DNA of 64,000 bases from CALNBC01 sp040768925 (GTDB taxonomy: Bacteria > Bacillota > Clostridia > Christensenellales > CALWSW01). Below, piece by piece: positions 1 through 7,810 of this stretch. The stretch is from positions 62,001 through 126,000 of the forward strand of contig JAXGLZ010000002.1 in the NCBI GenBank assembly GCA_040768925.1, read 5' to 3'. Each line of letters starts with the position of its first letter. The first letter of the stretch is position 1. Below the pieces are notes generated by a model. The model searched no databases, was not told the DNA's origin, and saw only the letters and a list, made by a program, of their open reading frames with translations. The translations under genes were made by a program, and so were the position numbers.

Positions 1-1356
1 TATGACGGCAGACCAAACAGGCGCTTTGGCCTGGGTTCCGTTTTTGCGGCGGGTTTTTTGTGCTTTGTGCTGGGCGCTTTGGCCTGCGTTGTGACGCTGA
101 TGGCAACGGGCCTGATCGTCACCGGGGCGCAGCCGGCGTATGAAGGCGCCGCCACCCCGAAGCCGACTTTCGATCATTCCATCCCGGAAGAGCCGGATGC
201 GCAGAGGCCCTCTCCTTCCGCCGCTCCGGGCCAAATTCCGGAAGAAACCCCGGGAACCGAACCTTCGGCCACCCCCGCCCCCCGGGAGGAACTCCCCGTT
301 CCCGCGCTTGGCAGCGGCGTGCTCCCGGTGATAGACAAGGAGCGCCTCATCGCTTCCATTTTTGAGCAGACCTCGCCCTCGGTCTGCGGCGTATCCAGCA
401 GAATACACATTTACAGCGAAGTGACCCAGCGCAACAACGAAGAGGAAACCGCCACAGGCACGGGCGTTGTGCTCACCGCGGACGGATATATCGTCACAAA
501 CAACCACATCATCACCGGCGCGGAAACGGTTTACGTCACCTGCGAGGGCGTGGAGTACGAGGCGGAGGTCGTCGGAACGGACGCGACGGTGGACCTTGCC
601 GTGCTCAAGGCGAAGAACGCCTCCAATCTGAAGCCCGCGGCCCTGGGCGATTCCGCGGCGCTGCGCATCGGCGACACGGCGGTCGCCATCGGCGATCCCC
701 TGGGCACCCTGAAGCTGACCTGCACCAACGGCATCATCAGCGGGCTGGACAGGGAAATCAACACCGACGGCAAAGTCCAGAACTATATCCAGACCAACGC
801 GGCCGTGAACCCCGGAAACAGCGGCGGCCCGCTGATCAACGACAAAGGCGAGGTCATCGGCATCGTCACCATGAAGACCATCGTCGCCGGCTATGACGAA
901 TACGGCTACGCGATCTCCGCGGAGGGCCTCGGCTACGCGATCCCCATAAACGACGCGCTGCCCATCGTTTCCCAGCTCATTCAGTTCGGCTACGTTCCCC
1001 ACCCGGCCATCGGCATTCAGGGTTACGAGGTCACCCAGTTCCTTTCCGAAGAGCTGGAGGTGCCAAGGGGCGTCTACGTTTCCACCATCATTGCCAACGG
1101 GCCTGCGGAATCTGCCGGGATCATGGTGGACGACGTCATCGTCGGGGTCGAGGGAACGGCCATAACCACCTTTGCCGAGCTTTCCGGTGCGATCAAATCC
1201 CGCAGCGTGGGGGATGCGCTGAAGCTCACGATCTGGCGCGCGGGCGAGGAGGCGGAGGTCGTGCTCACCATCGGCGATATGAACAATATCGGCGAACCCG
1301 CAGAGCCTTCGGAATCCCAAAACCCGGGGGACGGTTTCTTCCAGCCCCAGGAGTAA
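1..1356 (+). CDS. HtrA/DegP-family membrane-anchored serine protease (5' end cut by window)
   Basis: C-terminal part of an S1C serine protease; the frame is open from base 1, so the true start lies upstream. A hydrophobic stretch around bases 40-125 forms one N-terminal anchor, then comes a Pro/Glu-rich linker (about 130-300), a trypsin-like domain and a single PDZ domain (about 1000-1290). The triad is visible: His in TNNHII (codon 505), Asp in TVDLAVL (codon 592) and Ser in GNSGGP (codon 820). The family degrades or refolds damaged proteins on the outer face of the membrane. The tail after the PDZ domain is Glu/Pro/Gly-rich. The gene converges on rfbC across a perfect hairpin. Family assignment is firm; the specific paralogue is not resolvable. 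Confidence 0.95.
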   Translation, partial: YDGRPNRRFGLGSVFAAGFLCFVLGALACVVTLMATGLIVTGAQPAYEGAATPKPTFDHSIPEEPDAQRPSPSAAPGQIPEETPGTEPSATPAPREELPVPALGSGVLPVIDKERLIASIFEQTSPSVCGVSSRIHIYSEVTQRNNEEETATGTGVVLTADGYIVTNNHIITGAETVYVTCEGVEYEAEVVGTDATVDLAVLKAKNASNLKPAALGDSAALRIGDTAVAIGDPLGTLKLTCTNGIISGLDREINTDGKVQNYIQTNAAVNPGNSGGPLINDKGEVIGIVTMKTIVAGYDEYGYAISAEGLGYAIPINDALPIVSQLIQFGYVPHPAIGIQGYEVTQFLSEELEVPRGVYVSTIIANGPAESAGIMVDDVIVGVEGTAITTFAELSGAIKSRSVGDALKLTIWRAGEEAEVVLTIGDMNNIGEPAEPSESQNPGDGFFQPQE

Positions 1357-1401
1357 GCTCCGGCGGGGTTGGCTGCGGCCATCCAAAAAACCAGCAAAAC
1401 G

Positions 1402-1433
1402 CATCAAATCCGGCAAAAATGCCGGATTTGATG
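1402..1433. terminator. Hairpin between convergent htrA and rfbC
   Basis: A perfect 14-bp inverted repeat (1402-1415 with 1420-1433) closes on an AAAA loop. No T-run follows on the + strand. On the - strand the hairpin is followed by a T-rich tract (complement of 1384-1400), so it best fits a terminator for rfbC and possibly a two-way barrier. Confidence 0.7.
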
Positions 1434-1471
1434 ACGTTATGGCCTTGTTGTCTTGGGCAGGATCAAAATCT

Positions 1472-2002
1472 TTACAGAAACAGGTCCCGCAAAGCGGGCA
1501 GGTCCGCGTCTTTTTCCGATAAAAACCGGGGATAAAAGGGCCATTCGATCCCCAGGGCGGGATCGTCCCACCGGATGCCCCTTTGGGAATTGGGGGAGTA
1601 ATAGGCCGTGCATTTATAGCAGAACACCGTGTCGTCCGTCAAGGCCAGGAATCCGTGGGCAAACCCTTCGGGGATATAGAGCATCCTCCGGTCCCTTCCG
1701 GAAAGGATCAGGGAAACGTGTTTGCCGAAAGTCGGCGAGCCGGGGCGGATGTCCACCGCAACGTCAAAGGCTTCGCCGTGGGCCGCCCAAACGAGCTTCC
1801 CCTGGGGCGGGTCCTGAAAATGCAACCCCCGGAGGACCCCTTTTTGCGAAAGGGAGCAGTTTTCCTGGGCAAAGGAGCGGGGAATGCCGTTTTTCGCGAA
1901 TTCGTCCATGCGGAAGATCTCGGAAAAACTGCCCCGCTCATCCCTGAAAAGCTGGGGCGTGATGATCACCACCCCTTTGATCGGGGCGTTTTCGAAGATC
2001 AT
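1472..2002 (-). CDS. rfbC: dTDP-4-dehydrorhamnose 3,5-epimerase
   Basis: A 176-residue protein of normal family length. It epimerises dTDP-4-keto-6-deoxyglucose at C3 and C5 in dTDP-L-rhamnose synthesis. Visible hallmarks are RGLHFQ (catalytic His), the AVDIRPGSPTFG strand, IPEGFAHGF and the Tyr-containing CTAYYSP segment. Its ATG overlaps the end of rfbA by 4 bases, so the two are translationally coupled. The other two pathway genes (rfbB, rfbD) are not in this window. With the neighbouring glycosyltransferase it points to a rhamnose-containing cell-surface polysaccharide. Confidence 0.95.
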   Translation of the reverse strand: MIFENAPIKGVVIITPQLFRDERGSFSEIFRMDEFAKNGIPRSFAQENCSLSQKGVLRGLHFQDPPQGKLVWAAHGEAFDVAVDIRPGSPTFGKHVSLILSGRDRRMLYIPEGFAHGFLALTDDTVFCYKCTAYYSPNSQRGIRWDDPALGIEWPFYPRFLSEKDADLPALRDLFL

Positions 2003-2856
2003 GGCAGACCCCCCGCGCTTTTCAGCATTTCGCCATAGGCAGTGCCCGCGTAGCCCTTGACGATGCGCGCGAACTGCGTCCGGTCGATGAATCCCTGGGC
2101 CAGGGCTTCCGCTTCGACGCAGCCGGGGGAACGTCCGTTTGCGTGCTCCTTTGAGGCCAGGGTAACCGCCGTCAGCAGGCCGTCGAAGGTGCCGGCGTCC
2201 AGCCAGGTGGCATCCAGCGGGAGGGCCTTAAGCCGCCCCTGGCGGAGGTACTCGGCGTTGACGTCGGTGATCTCCAGCTCACCCCGGGCGGAAGGCGTCA
2301 GATTGCGGGCGATTTCGCAGGCGTCCCCGGGATAGAAGTAAAGCCCGGGAACCGCGAGGTCGGAACGCGGATTCCTGGGTTTTTCCTCGATGGAAAGCGC
2401 GCGGCCGTCCGAACCGATCTCCACCACCCCGTACTGCGTCGGATCGCTTGTTTTGATGCCGAAAACCACCGCGTCTTGATCCGCGGCGGCGTCTTTCAGG
2501 GCTTTCAGGTGGCTCGTGCCGAAAAAAACATTGTCCCCCAGGGCAAGGGCGCACCGTTCGCCGCAAACAAAATCCCCGCCGATGCGCAGGGCGTCCGCGA
2601 TCCCCAGGGCAAAGGGCTGGACCGCGTAAAAAACCCGCATGCCAAGGAAGGCGCCGTCGCCGAGGTGCTGGCGGAAAAGCTCGATATCCCGCGCGTTGGT
2701 GATCAAAAGAAGCTCGCGCACGCCGGACTGCATCAGCGTGCAAAGCGGATAGTAGAACATGGGCTTGTCATAGACCGGGAGCAGATGCTTGGAAACGGCC
2801 CGCGTGACGGGATAAAGGCGGGTAGCGCGCCCGCCGGCCAAAAGTATGCCCTTCAA
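1999..2856 (-). CDS. rfbA: Glucose-1-phosphate thymidylyltransferase
   Basis: A 285-residue nucleotidyltransferase making dTDP-glucose from dTTP and glucose-1-phosphate, the first step of dTDP-rhamnose synthesis. The N-terminal signature reads MKGILLAGGRATRLYPVT (Ala replaces the Gly common in GxGTRL), followed by SKHLLPVYDKPM, the GDN motif and EITDVNAEYL. A GGAGGTC ribosome site precedes the ATG. It lies 25 bases downstream of a glycosyltransferase gene and overlaps rfbC, forming a three-gene leftward operon. Confidence 0.95.
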   Translation of the reverse strand: MKGILLAGGRATRLYPVTRAVSKHLLPVYDKPMFYYPLCTLMQSGVRELLLITNARDIELFRQHLGDGAFLGMRVFYAVQPFALGIADALRIGGDFVCGERCALALGDNVFFGTSHLKALKDAAADQDAVVFGIKTSDPTQYGVVEIGSDGRALSIEEKPRNPRSDLAVPGLYFYPGDACEIARNLTPSARGELEITDVNAEYLRQGRLKALPLDATWLDAGTFDGLLTAVTLASKEHANGRSPGCVEAEALAQGFIDRTQFARIVKGYAGTAYGEMLKSAGGLP

Positions 2857-2881
2857 AGACGACCTCCAAGTTCGCGCGTTG

Positions 2882-4009
2882 TCAGCTCCGTTCTGCCAGT
2901 ATGGTAGAATATGCCGCCAATATCCGTTTTATGACCATGGATTCGTCAAGTTCTGCCAGGGCAAAGCGGCTTCCCGCCGCGCCAAGGGCTTTTCTTAAAT
3001 TTGCGTCCTTCGAAAGTTCCAGAAGATTGGCGCAAAAAGCCGCGCTGTCCCCAACCGGGGAAAGCAGGCCGTTTGACCCATGGCGCACCAGCTCCCGCGT
3101 GCCGGGCGCGTCCGTGGCGCAGACCGGCAGAGAGAGCGCCATACCCTCCATCACGATCCTGGGGATTCCCTCTTTTTCCGAGGTCAGGGCCACGATGTCG
3201 CACCCGGAAAGGGTAAAAAGAGGCTCGTCGAGAAAACCCAGGCTGCGGATACGGTCGCAAAAGGGCGAATGCTCGATTCTGCTTTTGATCGCAGCCGCAA
3301 ACTTCCCGCCCCGGCCCAGATCCGCCCCGGCAAAAACAGCCACCAGATCGCCGTTTTGGGCCGCGGCTTGTTCAAAAGCGTCGAGAAAAACGTCCTGCCT
3401 TTTGACGGGCTCAACCCTTGCGAACAGGGCGACGGCGACGTCCGAATCCTTCAGGCCCAGTTGGCGCCTGGCGCTCTCCCTGTGGATGGCGAATGCGGAC
3501 GCCGCGGCCACGTCCAGCCCGTTGCCTTCATACAGCACCTTTTGATCGGGCAGTAGGGTGCGCAGGGTTTCGCAGTCTTCGTGGTTCTGGGCAAGGACCA
3601 TAGAGCACCGCTTCCCGGCATAACGTTCCAAGGCTTTGTAAAACCCGTGGCGCAGCCGGCTCTGCCCGGCGTAAAAGGGCAGGCCGTGGGCAGAATGGAC
3701 GCAGGGAACATCCAGAAAATACGCCGCCATTCTGCCGACGAAGCCCGCCTTGGCGCTGTGGGTATGAACGATGTCGTAATGGCCTTTGCGGATGATTTCG
3801 GCGGCGCGGAAGAAGGCCTTTGCGTCGTTTATCGGGCTGATGGACCGGGGAACAGGCAGGTCGTGCACCAAAAAGGGCAGTTCGGCCGCGTCTTTTGGAA
3901 CCGGGGCCGCGGCTTCCACCGTTATCCCTTCCGTCAAAAGCCCGCTCAGCTTTCCCGAAAGCAGCCGTTCAACGAAAAAATAGGAATTTGCAATATGAAG
4001 CACGCGCAC
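2882..4009 (-). CDS. GT4-type glycosyltransferase, probably cell-surface glycan synthesis
   Basis: A 375-residue GT-B glycosyltransferase. The N-terminal acceptor domain starts VLHIANSYFFVERL; the C-terminal half has the GT4 nucleotide-sugar signature EGIPRIVMEGMALSLPVCATD. The frame stays open far upstream to about 4400, but a GTG at 4009 with GAGGTG five bases before it fits the family N-terminus, whereas the upstream extension has no homology-like character and overlaps the opposite-strand radical SAM gene. It is first in an operon with rfbA and rfbC, so a rhamnosylated polymer is a reasonable target. Sugar donor and acceptor cannot be read from sequence. Confidence 0.88.
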   Translation of the reverse strand: MRVLHIANSYFFVERLLSGKLSGLLTEGITVEAAAPVPKDAAELPFLVHDLPVPRSISPINDAKAFFRAAEIIRKGHYDIVHTHSAKAGFVGRMAAYFLDVPCVHSAHGLPFYAGQSRLRHGFYKALERYAGKRCSMVLAQNHEDCETLRTLLPDQKVLYEGNGLDVAAASAFAIHRESARRQLGLKDSDVAVALFARVEPVKRQDVFLDAFEQAAAQNGDLVAVFAGADLGRGGKFAAAIKSRIEHSPFCDRIRSLGFLDEPLFTLSGCDIVALTSEKEGIPRIVMEGMALSLPVCATDAPGTRELVRHGSNGLLSPVGDSAAFCANLLELSKDANLRKALGAAGSRFALAELDESMVIKRILAAYSTILAERS

Positions 4010-4084
4010 GAAATCACCTCGGTGATTATAATGCGCAACTTGTCCGAAAAATGAATCAGAAATTGATCTACAGGGAGGAACCCC

Positions 4085-4969
4085 ATGCCTTTTTGCGACT
4101 TTTGCCCCAGAAACTGCCCGGTGGACAGGGCAAAAAAGCCCGGTTTTTGCGGGGCGGGAAGGCTGCCGAGGGTCGCCCGGGCGATGCTCCACCTGTGGGA
4201 GGAACCCCCGATCTCGGGAAGCCGCGGCGCGGGCGCGGTTTTTTTCTCCGGCTGCAATCTGCGCTGCGTCTTTTGCCAGAACAGCGATATTTCCGCAACG
4301 ATCACAGGAACGGAGATGGACGAGGAGATCCTCTGCGCGCTTTTCCTTCGGCTGGAGAAAGCCTGCGCCCACAACGTCGACCTCGTCACCCCGACGCCCC
4401 ATGCGAACGCGCTTTTCGGCGCGATTTCCCTTGCCAAAGCGAGGGGGCTTTCGATCCCGGTCATCTGGAATTCCAACGCCTATGAAAATGTGGAAATGCT
4501 GAAGCGGATGGAAGGGCTGGTGGACGTTTACCTTCCGGATTTGAAGTACGTTTCCGAAACGCTTTCAAAAAAATATTCCGGCGCGGCGGATTACTTTTCC
4601 GCCGCAGGGGAAGCGATAAAGGAGATGGCGAGGCAGACCGGCCCTTTTTTGACGGACGGGGAAGGGATCGCAAAAAAAGGCACCCTGGTGCGGCACCTTA
4701 TTTTGCCCGGATGCGGGGACGATACCCGAAAAGTGATCGACTTCGTGGCGGAGGAGTTGGGGAACACGGTCGGTTTTTCGTTGATGCGGCAGTATACTCC
4801 GATGTTCGCCGCAAAGAACATGCCTTTTTTGAATCGCAGGTTGACGAAGCGCGAATACGAAAGAGCGGTGGAGCATGCCGTCTCCCGGGGGATTGAAAAC
4901 GCCTTCATTCAAAAAGGCGGGTCCGCGGACGCCGCCTTTACCCCCGAATTTGACGGGAGCCTGCTCTGA
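4085..4969 (+). CDS. PflA/PflX-like radical SAM protein (COG1313 type)
   Basis: A 294-residue radical SAM protein. The cluster motif is CNLRCVFC (CxxxCxxC), preceded by FFSG. Before it is a second Cys-rich stretch (CDFCPRNC, then GFCGAG) typical of the PflX/YccW-like subfamily. These proteins resemble pyruvate formate-lyase activases, but their substrates are mostly unknown. An AGGGAGG ribosome site lies just before the ATG. The gene is divergent from the glycosyltransferase across 75 bases that contain an ATTATAAT palindrome (4025-4032), a possible shared -10 element. No glycyl radical enzyme lies next to it. Confidence 0.85.
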   Translation: MPFCDFCPRNCPVDRAKKPGFCGAGRLPRVARAMLHLWEEPPISGSRGAGAVFFSGCNLRCVFCQNSDISATITGTEMDEEILCALFLRLEKACAHNVDLVTPTPHANALFGAISLAKARGLSIPVIWNSNAYENVEMLKRMEGLVDVYLPDLKYVSETLSKKYSGAADYFSAAGEAIKEMARQTGPFLTDGEGIAKKGTLVRHLILPGCGDDTRKVIDFVAEELGNTVGFSLMRQYTPMFAAKNMPFLNRRLTKREYERAVEHAVSRGIENAFIQKGGSADAAFTPEFDGSLL

Positions 4970-4976
4970 CTATGGT

Positions 4977-5456
4977 TCACGCCGGGCCGTGATCGTCTTC
5001 TTCCGGCGGCCAGGGCAGCTTTTCGACGGTTACCCGGCCTTCTTTAAGGATCTCCATGGAAAACTCGTCCGGATACCCGCTGGAATACACCACCCGGGTA
5101 ATCCCGGCGTTGACGATCATCTTCGCGCAGAGCACGCAGGGCTGGTGTGTGCAGTAAAGGGTCGCGCCCTCTATTGAAACGCCAAGCTTTGCCGCCTGGA
5201 TGATGGCGTTCTGCTCGGCGTGGACAGCATAGCAAAGCTCGTGCCGCGTGCCGGAAGGGATGTTCAGCTTCCGGCGCAGGCATTCGCCCCGCTCGACGCA
5301 GCTTTTGATCCCCGCGGGCGCGCCGTTGTAACCCGTGGTCAGAATGCGCTTGTTTTTTACGATCGTGGCGCCGATTTTCCTGTTGGCCTGAAAGCAGCTG
5401 GACCAGTTGGCGATCGTGTGCGTAAGCTCGAGGAATCTGAAATCCCATTTATCCAT
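4977..5456 (-). CDS. Deoxycytidylate (dCMP) deaminase / ComEB-like
   Basis: A 159-residue zinc deaminase converting dCMP to dUMP. The zinc site is complete: HAEQNAI (His and catalytic Glu) and PCVLCAK (two Cys). A CxxC-like pair around CVERGEC also matches dCMP deaminases. The frame extends 19 codons further upstream, but the ATG at 5456 has AAAGGGGG at proper distance and starts MDKWDFRFLEL, as in the family. It faces the radical SAM gene tail to tail with 7 bases between. An extended -10 (TGCTATACT on the - strand, 5478-5486) precedes it. Confidence 0.92.
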   Translation of the reverse strand: MDKWDFRFLELTHTIANWSSCFQANRKIGATIVKNKRILTTGYNGAPAGIKSCVERGECLRRKLNIPSGTRHELCYAVHAEQNAIIQAAKLGVSIEGATLYCTHQPCVLCAKMIVNAGITRVVYSSGYPDEFSMEILKEGRVTVEKLPWPPEEDDHGPA

Positions 5457-5651
5457 TGTCGTTTCCCCCTTTAACGCAGTATAGCATACCCCGCTTGGAA
5501 TGCAGAACTGCAATTTTGCGATTTTTCGGGCAGCCGAAATAAATAAGGGCGGAAATCAAAGCAATCACGAGAAAATCGGAGCATCTGGAATCTATAGCTG
5601 CTCAAATATGAAAAATAAGAATAAATTTGCAAAAATAGCCGAATTTGGATA
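5457..5651. other. AT-rich divergent intergenic region before groESL
   Basis: The 305-base gap between the deaminase and groES is clearly more AT-rich than its surroundings. Its right part holds the groES promoter and CIRCE. Its left part holds the deaminase -10. Between about 5490 and 5650 I see no gene or clear structured element. Confidence 0.6.
5478..5486 (-). promoter_or_regulatory. Extended -10 element for the dCMP deaminase gene
   Basis: On the - strand the sequence reads TGCTATACT about 20 bases before the start codon. No good -35 is seen, as is usual for extended -10 promoters. Confidence 0.5.
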
Positions 5652-5680
5652 TTGTCTTCTTTGCCGGGCTATACTATGAT
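5652..5680 (+). promoter_or_regulatory. Sigma-A promoter of groESL
   Basis: TTGTCT (5652-5657), 17-base spacer, TATGAT (5675-5680). The predicted start is at about 5687, directly at the left edge of the CIRCE operator. Confidence 0.75.
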
Positions 5681-5687
5681 ATACCTG

Positions 5688-5714
5688 TTAGCACTCATGG
5701 GTATTGAGTGCTAA
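5688..5714 (+). promoter_or_regulatory. CIRCE operator (HrcA binding site)
   Basis: TTAGCACTC, nine bases, GAGTGCTAA: an exact match to the CIRCE consensus inverted repeat. It sits immediately downstream of the -10 of groESL, so HrcA repression of the chaperonin operon is expected. hrcA itself is not in the window. Confidence 0.97.
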
Positions 5715-5761
5715 CAACAAAACCACATCTATCATGCATTCAGTATACAGGAGGGATTTCC

Positions 5762-6046
5762 ATGACACTCAAGCCTTTGGCAGACCGCGTTGTTATCAAG
5801 AACGTCGAGCTCGAGGAAACCACGAAGAGCGGCATCGTGCTGCCCGGTTCCGCGAAGGAAAAACCCCAGATCGCGGAAGTTATTTCCGTTGGCCCCGGCG
5901 GAAACGTCGACGGCAAGGATATCGTCATGCACGTCAAGGCAGGCGACCGCGTCGTGTATTCCAAGTACGCGGGCACCGAGATCAAGCTTGACAAGGAAGA
6001 ATTCATCATCGTCCGCCAGAGCGATATTCTTGCAGTGGTGGAATAA
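5762..6046 (+). CDS. groES: Co-chaperonin GroES (Hsp10)
   Basis: A 94-residue GroES of normal length starting MTLKPLADRVVIK. The mobile loop (roughly residues 17-32, ETTKSGIVLPGSAKEKP) that docks on GroEL is intact, as is the YSKYAGTEIK strand. The ATG has AGGAGGG six bases upstream; an in-frame start 18 codons earlier would overlap the CIRCE element and is rejected. It forms a heptameric lid for GroEL. Nineteen bases separate it from groEL, and both are under the upstream CIRCE promoter. Confidence 0.98.
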   Translation: MTLKPLADRVVIKNVELEETTKSGIVLPGSAKEKPQIAEVISVGPGGNVDGKDIVMHVKAGDRVVYSKYAGTEIKLDKEEFIIVRQSDILAVVE

Positions 6047-6064
6047 TTCAGGAGGAGCAATAAA

Positions 6065-7690
6065 ATGGCAAAGCAGATCAAATACGGCGACGAAGCAAGA
6101 AAAGCGCTGGAAGCCGGCGTGAACGCCCTGGCCAATACCGTGAAGATAACCCTGGGCCCGAAGGGCAGAAACGTCGTTCTTGACAAGAAGTACGGCTCGC
6201 CCCTCATTACCAACGACGGCGTGACCATCGCCAAGGAAATCGAGCTTGACGACCCCTTCGAAAACATGGGCGCCCAGCTGGTGAAGGAAGTTGCCGTCAA
6301 GACCAACGACATCGCCGGCGACGGCACCACCACCGCGACCCTGCTGGCCCAGGCCATGGTCCGGGAAGGCCTTCGCAACCTGGCCGCGGGCGCAAATCCC
6401 ATGATGCTTAAAAAGGGCATGGAAAAGGCCGTTGAGGCCGCCGTCACGGGCCTTCAGGAAATGAGCAAAAAGGTCGAGAGCAAAAAAGACATCGAGATGG
6501 TCGCCACCAACTCGGCGGACAGCTCCGAGATCGGCAAGCTCATCGCCCACGCCATGGAAGTTGTCGGCAACGACGGCATCATCACCGTCGAAGAGGCCAA
6601 AACCATGAAGACCGAGATGGATACCGTGCGCGGCATGCAGTTCGACCGCGGCTTCGTCTCCGCCTATATGGTGACCGACCCCGAAAAGATGATCTCCGAG
6701 CTGGACAACCCGGCCATCCTCATCACGGATAAAAAGATCAGCTCCGCCCAGGAAATACTGCACTTCCTCGAATGGCAGATGCAGTCCGGCAGGAAGATGC
6801 TCATCGTCGCCGAAGATATCGAGGGCGAAGCCCTGGCGACCCTGATCGTCAACCGCCTGCGCGGCACCTTTGTCACCGTCGCGGTGAAGGCCCCCGCCTT
6901 TGGCGATCGCAGAAAGGCCATGCTTGAGGATATCGCGATCCTCACCGGCGGCCAGGTTATCACCTCCGATCTGGGCCTTGAGCTGAAGGACGCCACCATC
7001 GACATGCTGGGCAACGCCAAGCAGGTCAAGGTCGACAAGGACAACACCACCATCGTGGACGGCGCCGGTTCCCAGGAAGCCGTTGCCAACCGCATCAATT
7101 CCATCCGCGCCCAGATCGAGATCACCACTTCCGATTACGACCGCGAAAAGCTCCAGGAGCGCCTGGCGAAACTGGCCGGCGGCGTTGCGGTGCTGCGCGT
7201 AGGCGCCGCCACCGAGGTGGAAATGAAGGAAAAGAAAATGCGCATCGACGACGCGCTCGCCGCGACCCGCGCCGCAGTGGAAGAGGGCATCGTGCCCGGC
7301 GGCGGAGTCGCCCTGATCGACGTGCTGCCCGAAGTATACAAAGAGATCGAAAATCTTTCGGGCGACGAAAAGACCGGCGCGATGCTGGTGGCCCGCGCCC
7401 TTGAGGAACCCTTGCGCCAGATCGCCATCAACGCCGGCGTGGACGGTTCCGTGGCTGCGGACGCCGTCAAGCGCAATAACGGCAAGGGCTACGGCTACAA
7501 CGTGGTCACCAATTCCTACGGAAACATGGCCGAAAGCGGCATCATCGACCCCACAAAGGTCACGAGAAGCGCCCTGCAAAACGCGGCTTCCATCGCTTCC
7601 ATGGCACTCACCACCGAAAGCCTCGTCTGCGATATTCCCGCGCCTCCCGCCGCTGTTCCCGCAGCGCCCGATATGGGCGGAATGTACTGA
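6065..7690 (+). CDS. groEL: Chaperonin GroEL (Hsp60)
   Basis: A 541-residue chaperonin of standard length, ending in the short Gly/Met tail PDMGGMY. Diagnostic segments are TLGPKGRNVVLDKKYGSP, the ATP-site loop GDGTTTATLLAQ and VEEGIVPGGGVAL. It encapsulates unfolded proteins with GroES in an ATP-driven cycle. A strong AGGAGGAGC ribosome site precedes the ATG. A canonical intrinsic terminator follows the stop. Confidence 0.99.
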   Translation: MAKQIKYGDEARKALEAGVNALANTVKITLGPKGRNVVLDKKYGSPLITNDGVTIAKEIELDDPFENMGAQLVKEVAVKTNDIAGDGTTTATLLAQAMVREGLRNLAAGANPMMLKKGMEKAVEAAVTGLQEMSKKVESKKDIEMVATNSADSSEIGKLIAHAMEVVGNDGIITVEEAKTMKTEMDTVRGMQFDRGFVSAYMVTDPEKMISELDNPAILITDKKISSAQEILHFLEWQMQSGRKMLIVAEDIEGEALATLIVNRLRGTFVTVAVKAPAFGDRRKAMLEDIAILTGGQVITSDLGLELKDATIDMLGNAKQVKVDKDNTTIVDGAGSQEAVANRINSIRAQIEITTSDYDREKLQERLAKLAGGVAVLRVGAATEVEMKEKKMRIDDALAATRAAVEEGIVPGGGVALIDVLPEVYKEIENLSGDEKTGAMLVARALEEPLRQIAINAGVDGSVAADAVKRNNGKGYGYNVVTNSYGNMAESGIIDPTKVTRSALQNAASIASMALTTESLVCDIPAPPAAVPAAPDMGGMY

Positions 7691-7707
7691 TTCCAGAAAG
7701 CAAACCA

Positions 7708-7740
7708 ACTGCCGCTCCCGAACGGGAGCGGCAGTTTTTT
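7708..7740 (+). terminator. Intrinsic terminator of groESL
   Basis: An 11-bp GC-rich stem (7709-7719 with 7724-7734), GAAC loop, then six T (7735-7740). Confidence 0.95.
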
Positions 7741-7747
7741 ATCCTGG

Positions 7748-7776
7748 ATGACAATTCGGGCCAATTATGCTAGAAT
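7748..7776 (+). promoter_or_regulatory. Promoter of the AMP-ligase/carrier gene
   Basis: ATGACA (7748-7753), 17 bases, TAGAAT (7771-7776) with an upstream TGC that makes an extended -10. Its position shows that an ATG at 7748 cannot be the start codon of the downstream gene. Confidence 0.75.
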
Positions 7777-7810
7777 ATACTGTCAATTAAAAAACCAAAG
7801 GAGTGGCGTC

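Noticed and set aside
4025..4032. Divergent promoter pair at ATTATAAT
   Set aside because: Good -10 on both strands but no acceptable -35, and on the leftward side it would leave almost no leader. Mentioned only in passing.
4010..4402. Upstream extension of the GT4 glycosyltransferase
   Set aside because: The extra 131 residues overlap the opposite-strand radical SAM gene and the GTG at 4009 has an excellent ribosome site.
5732..7708. Very long open frame antisense to groEL
   Set aside because: It mirrors groES-groEL, has a His/Gly/Asp-rich composition expected from a shadow frame, and lacks a ribosome site.
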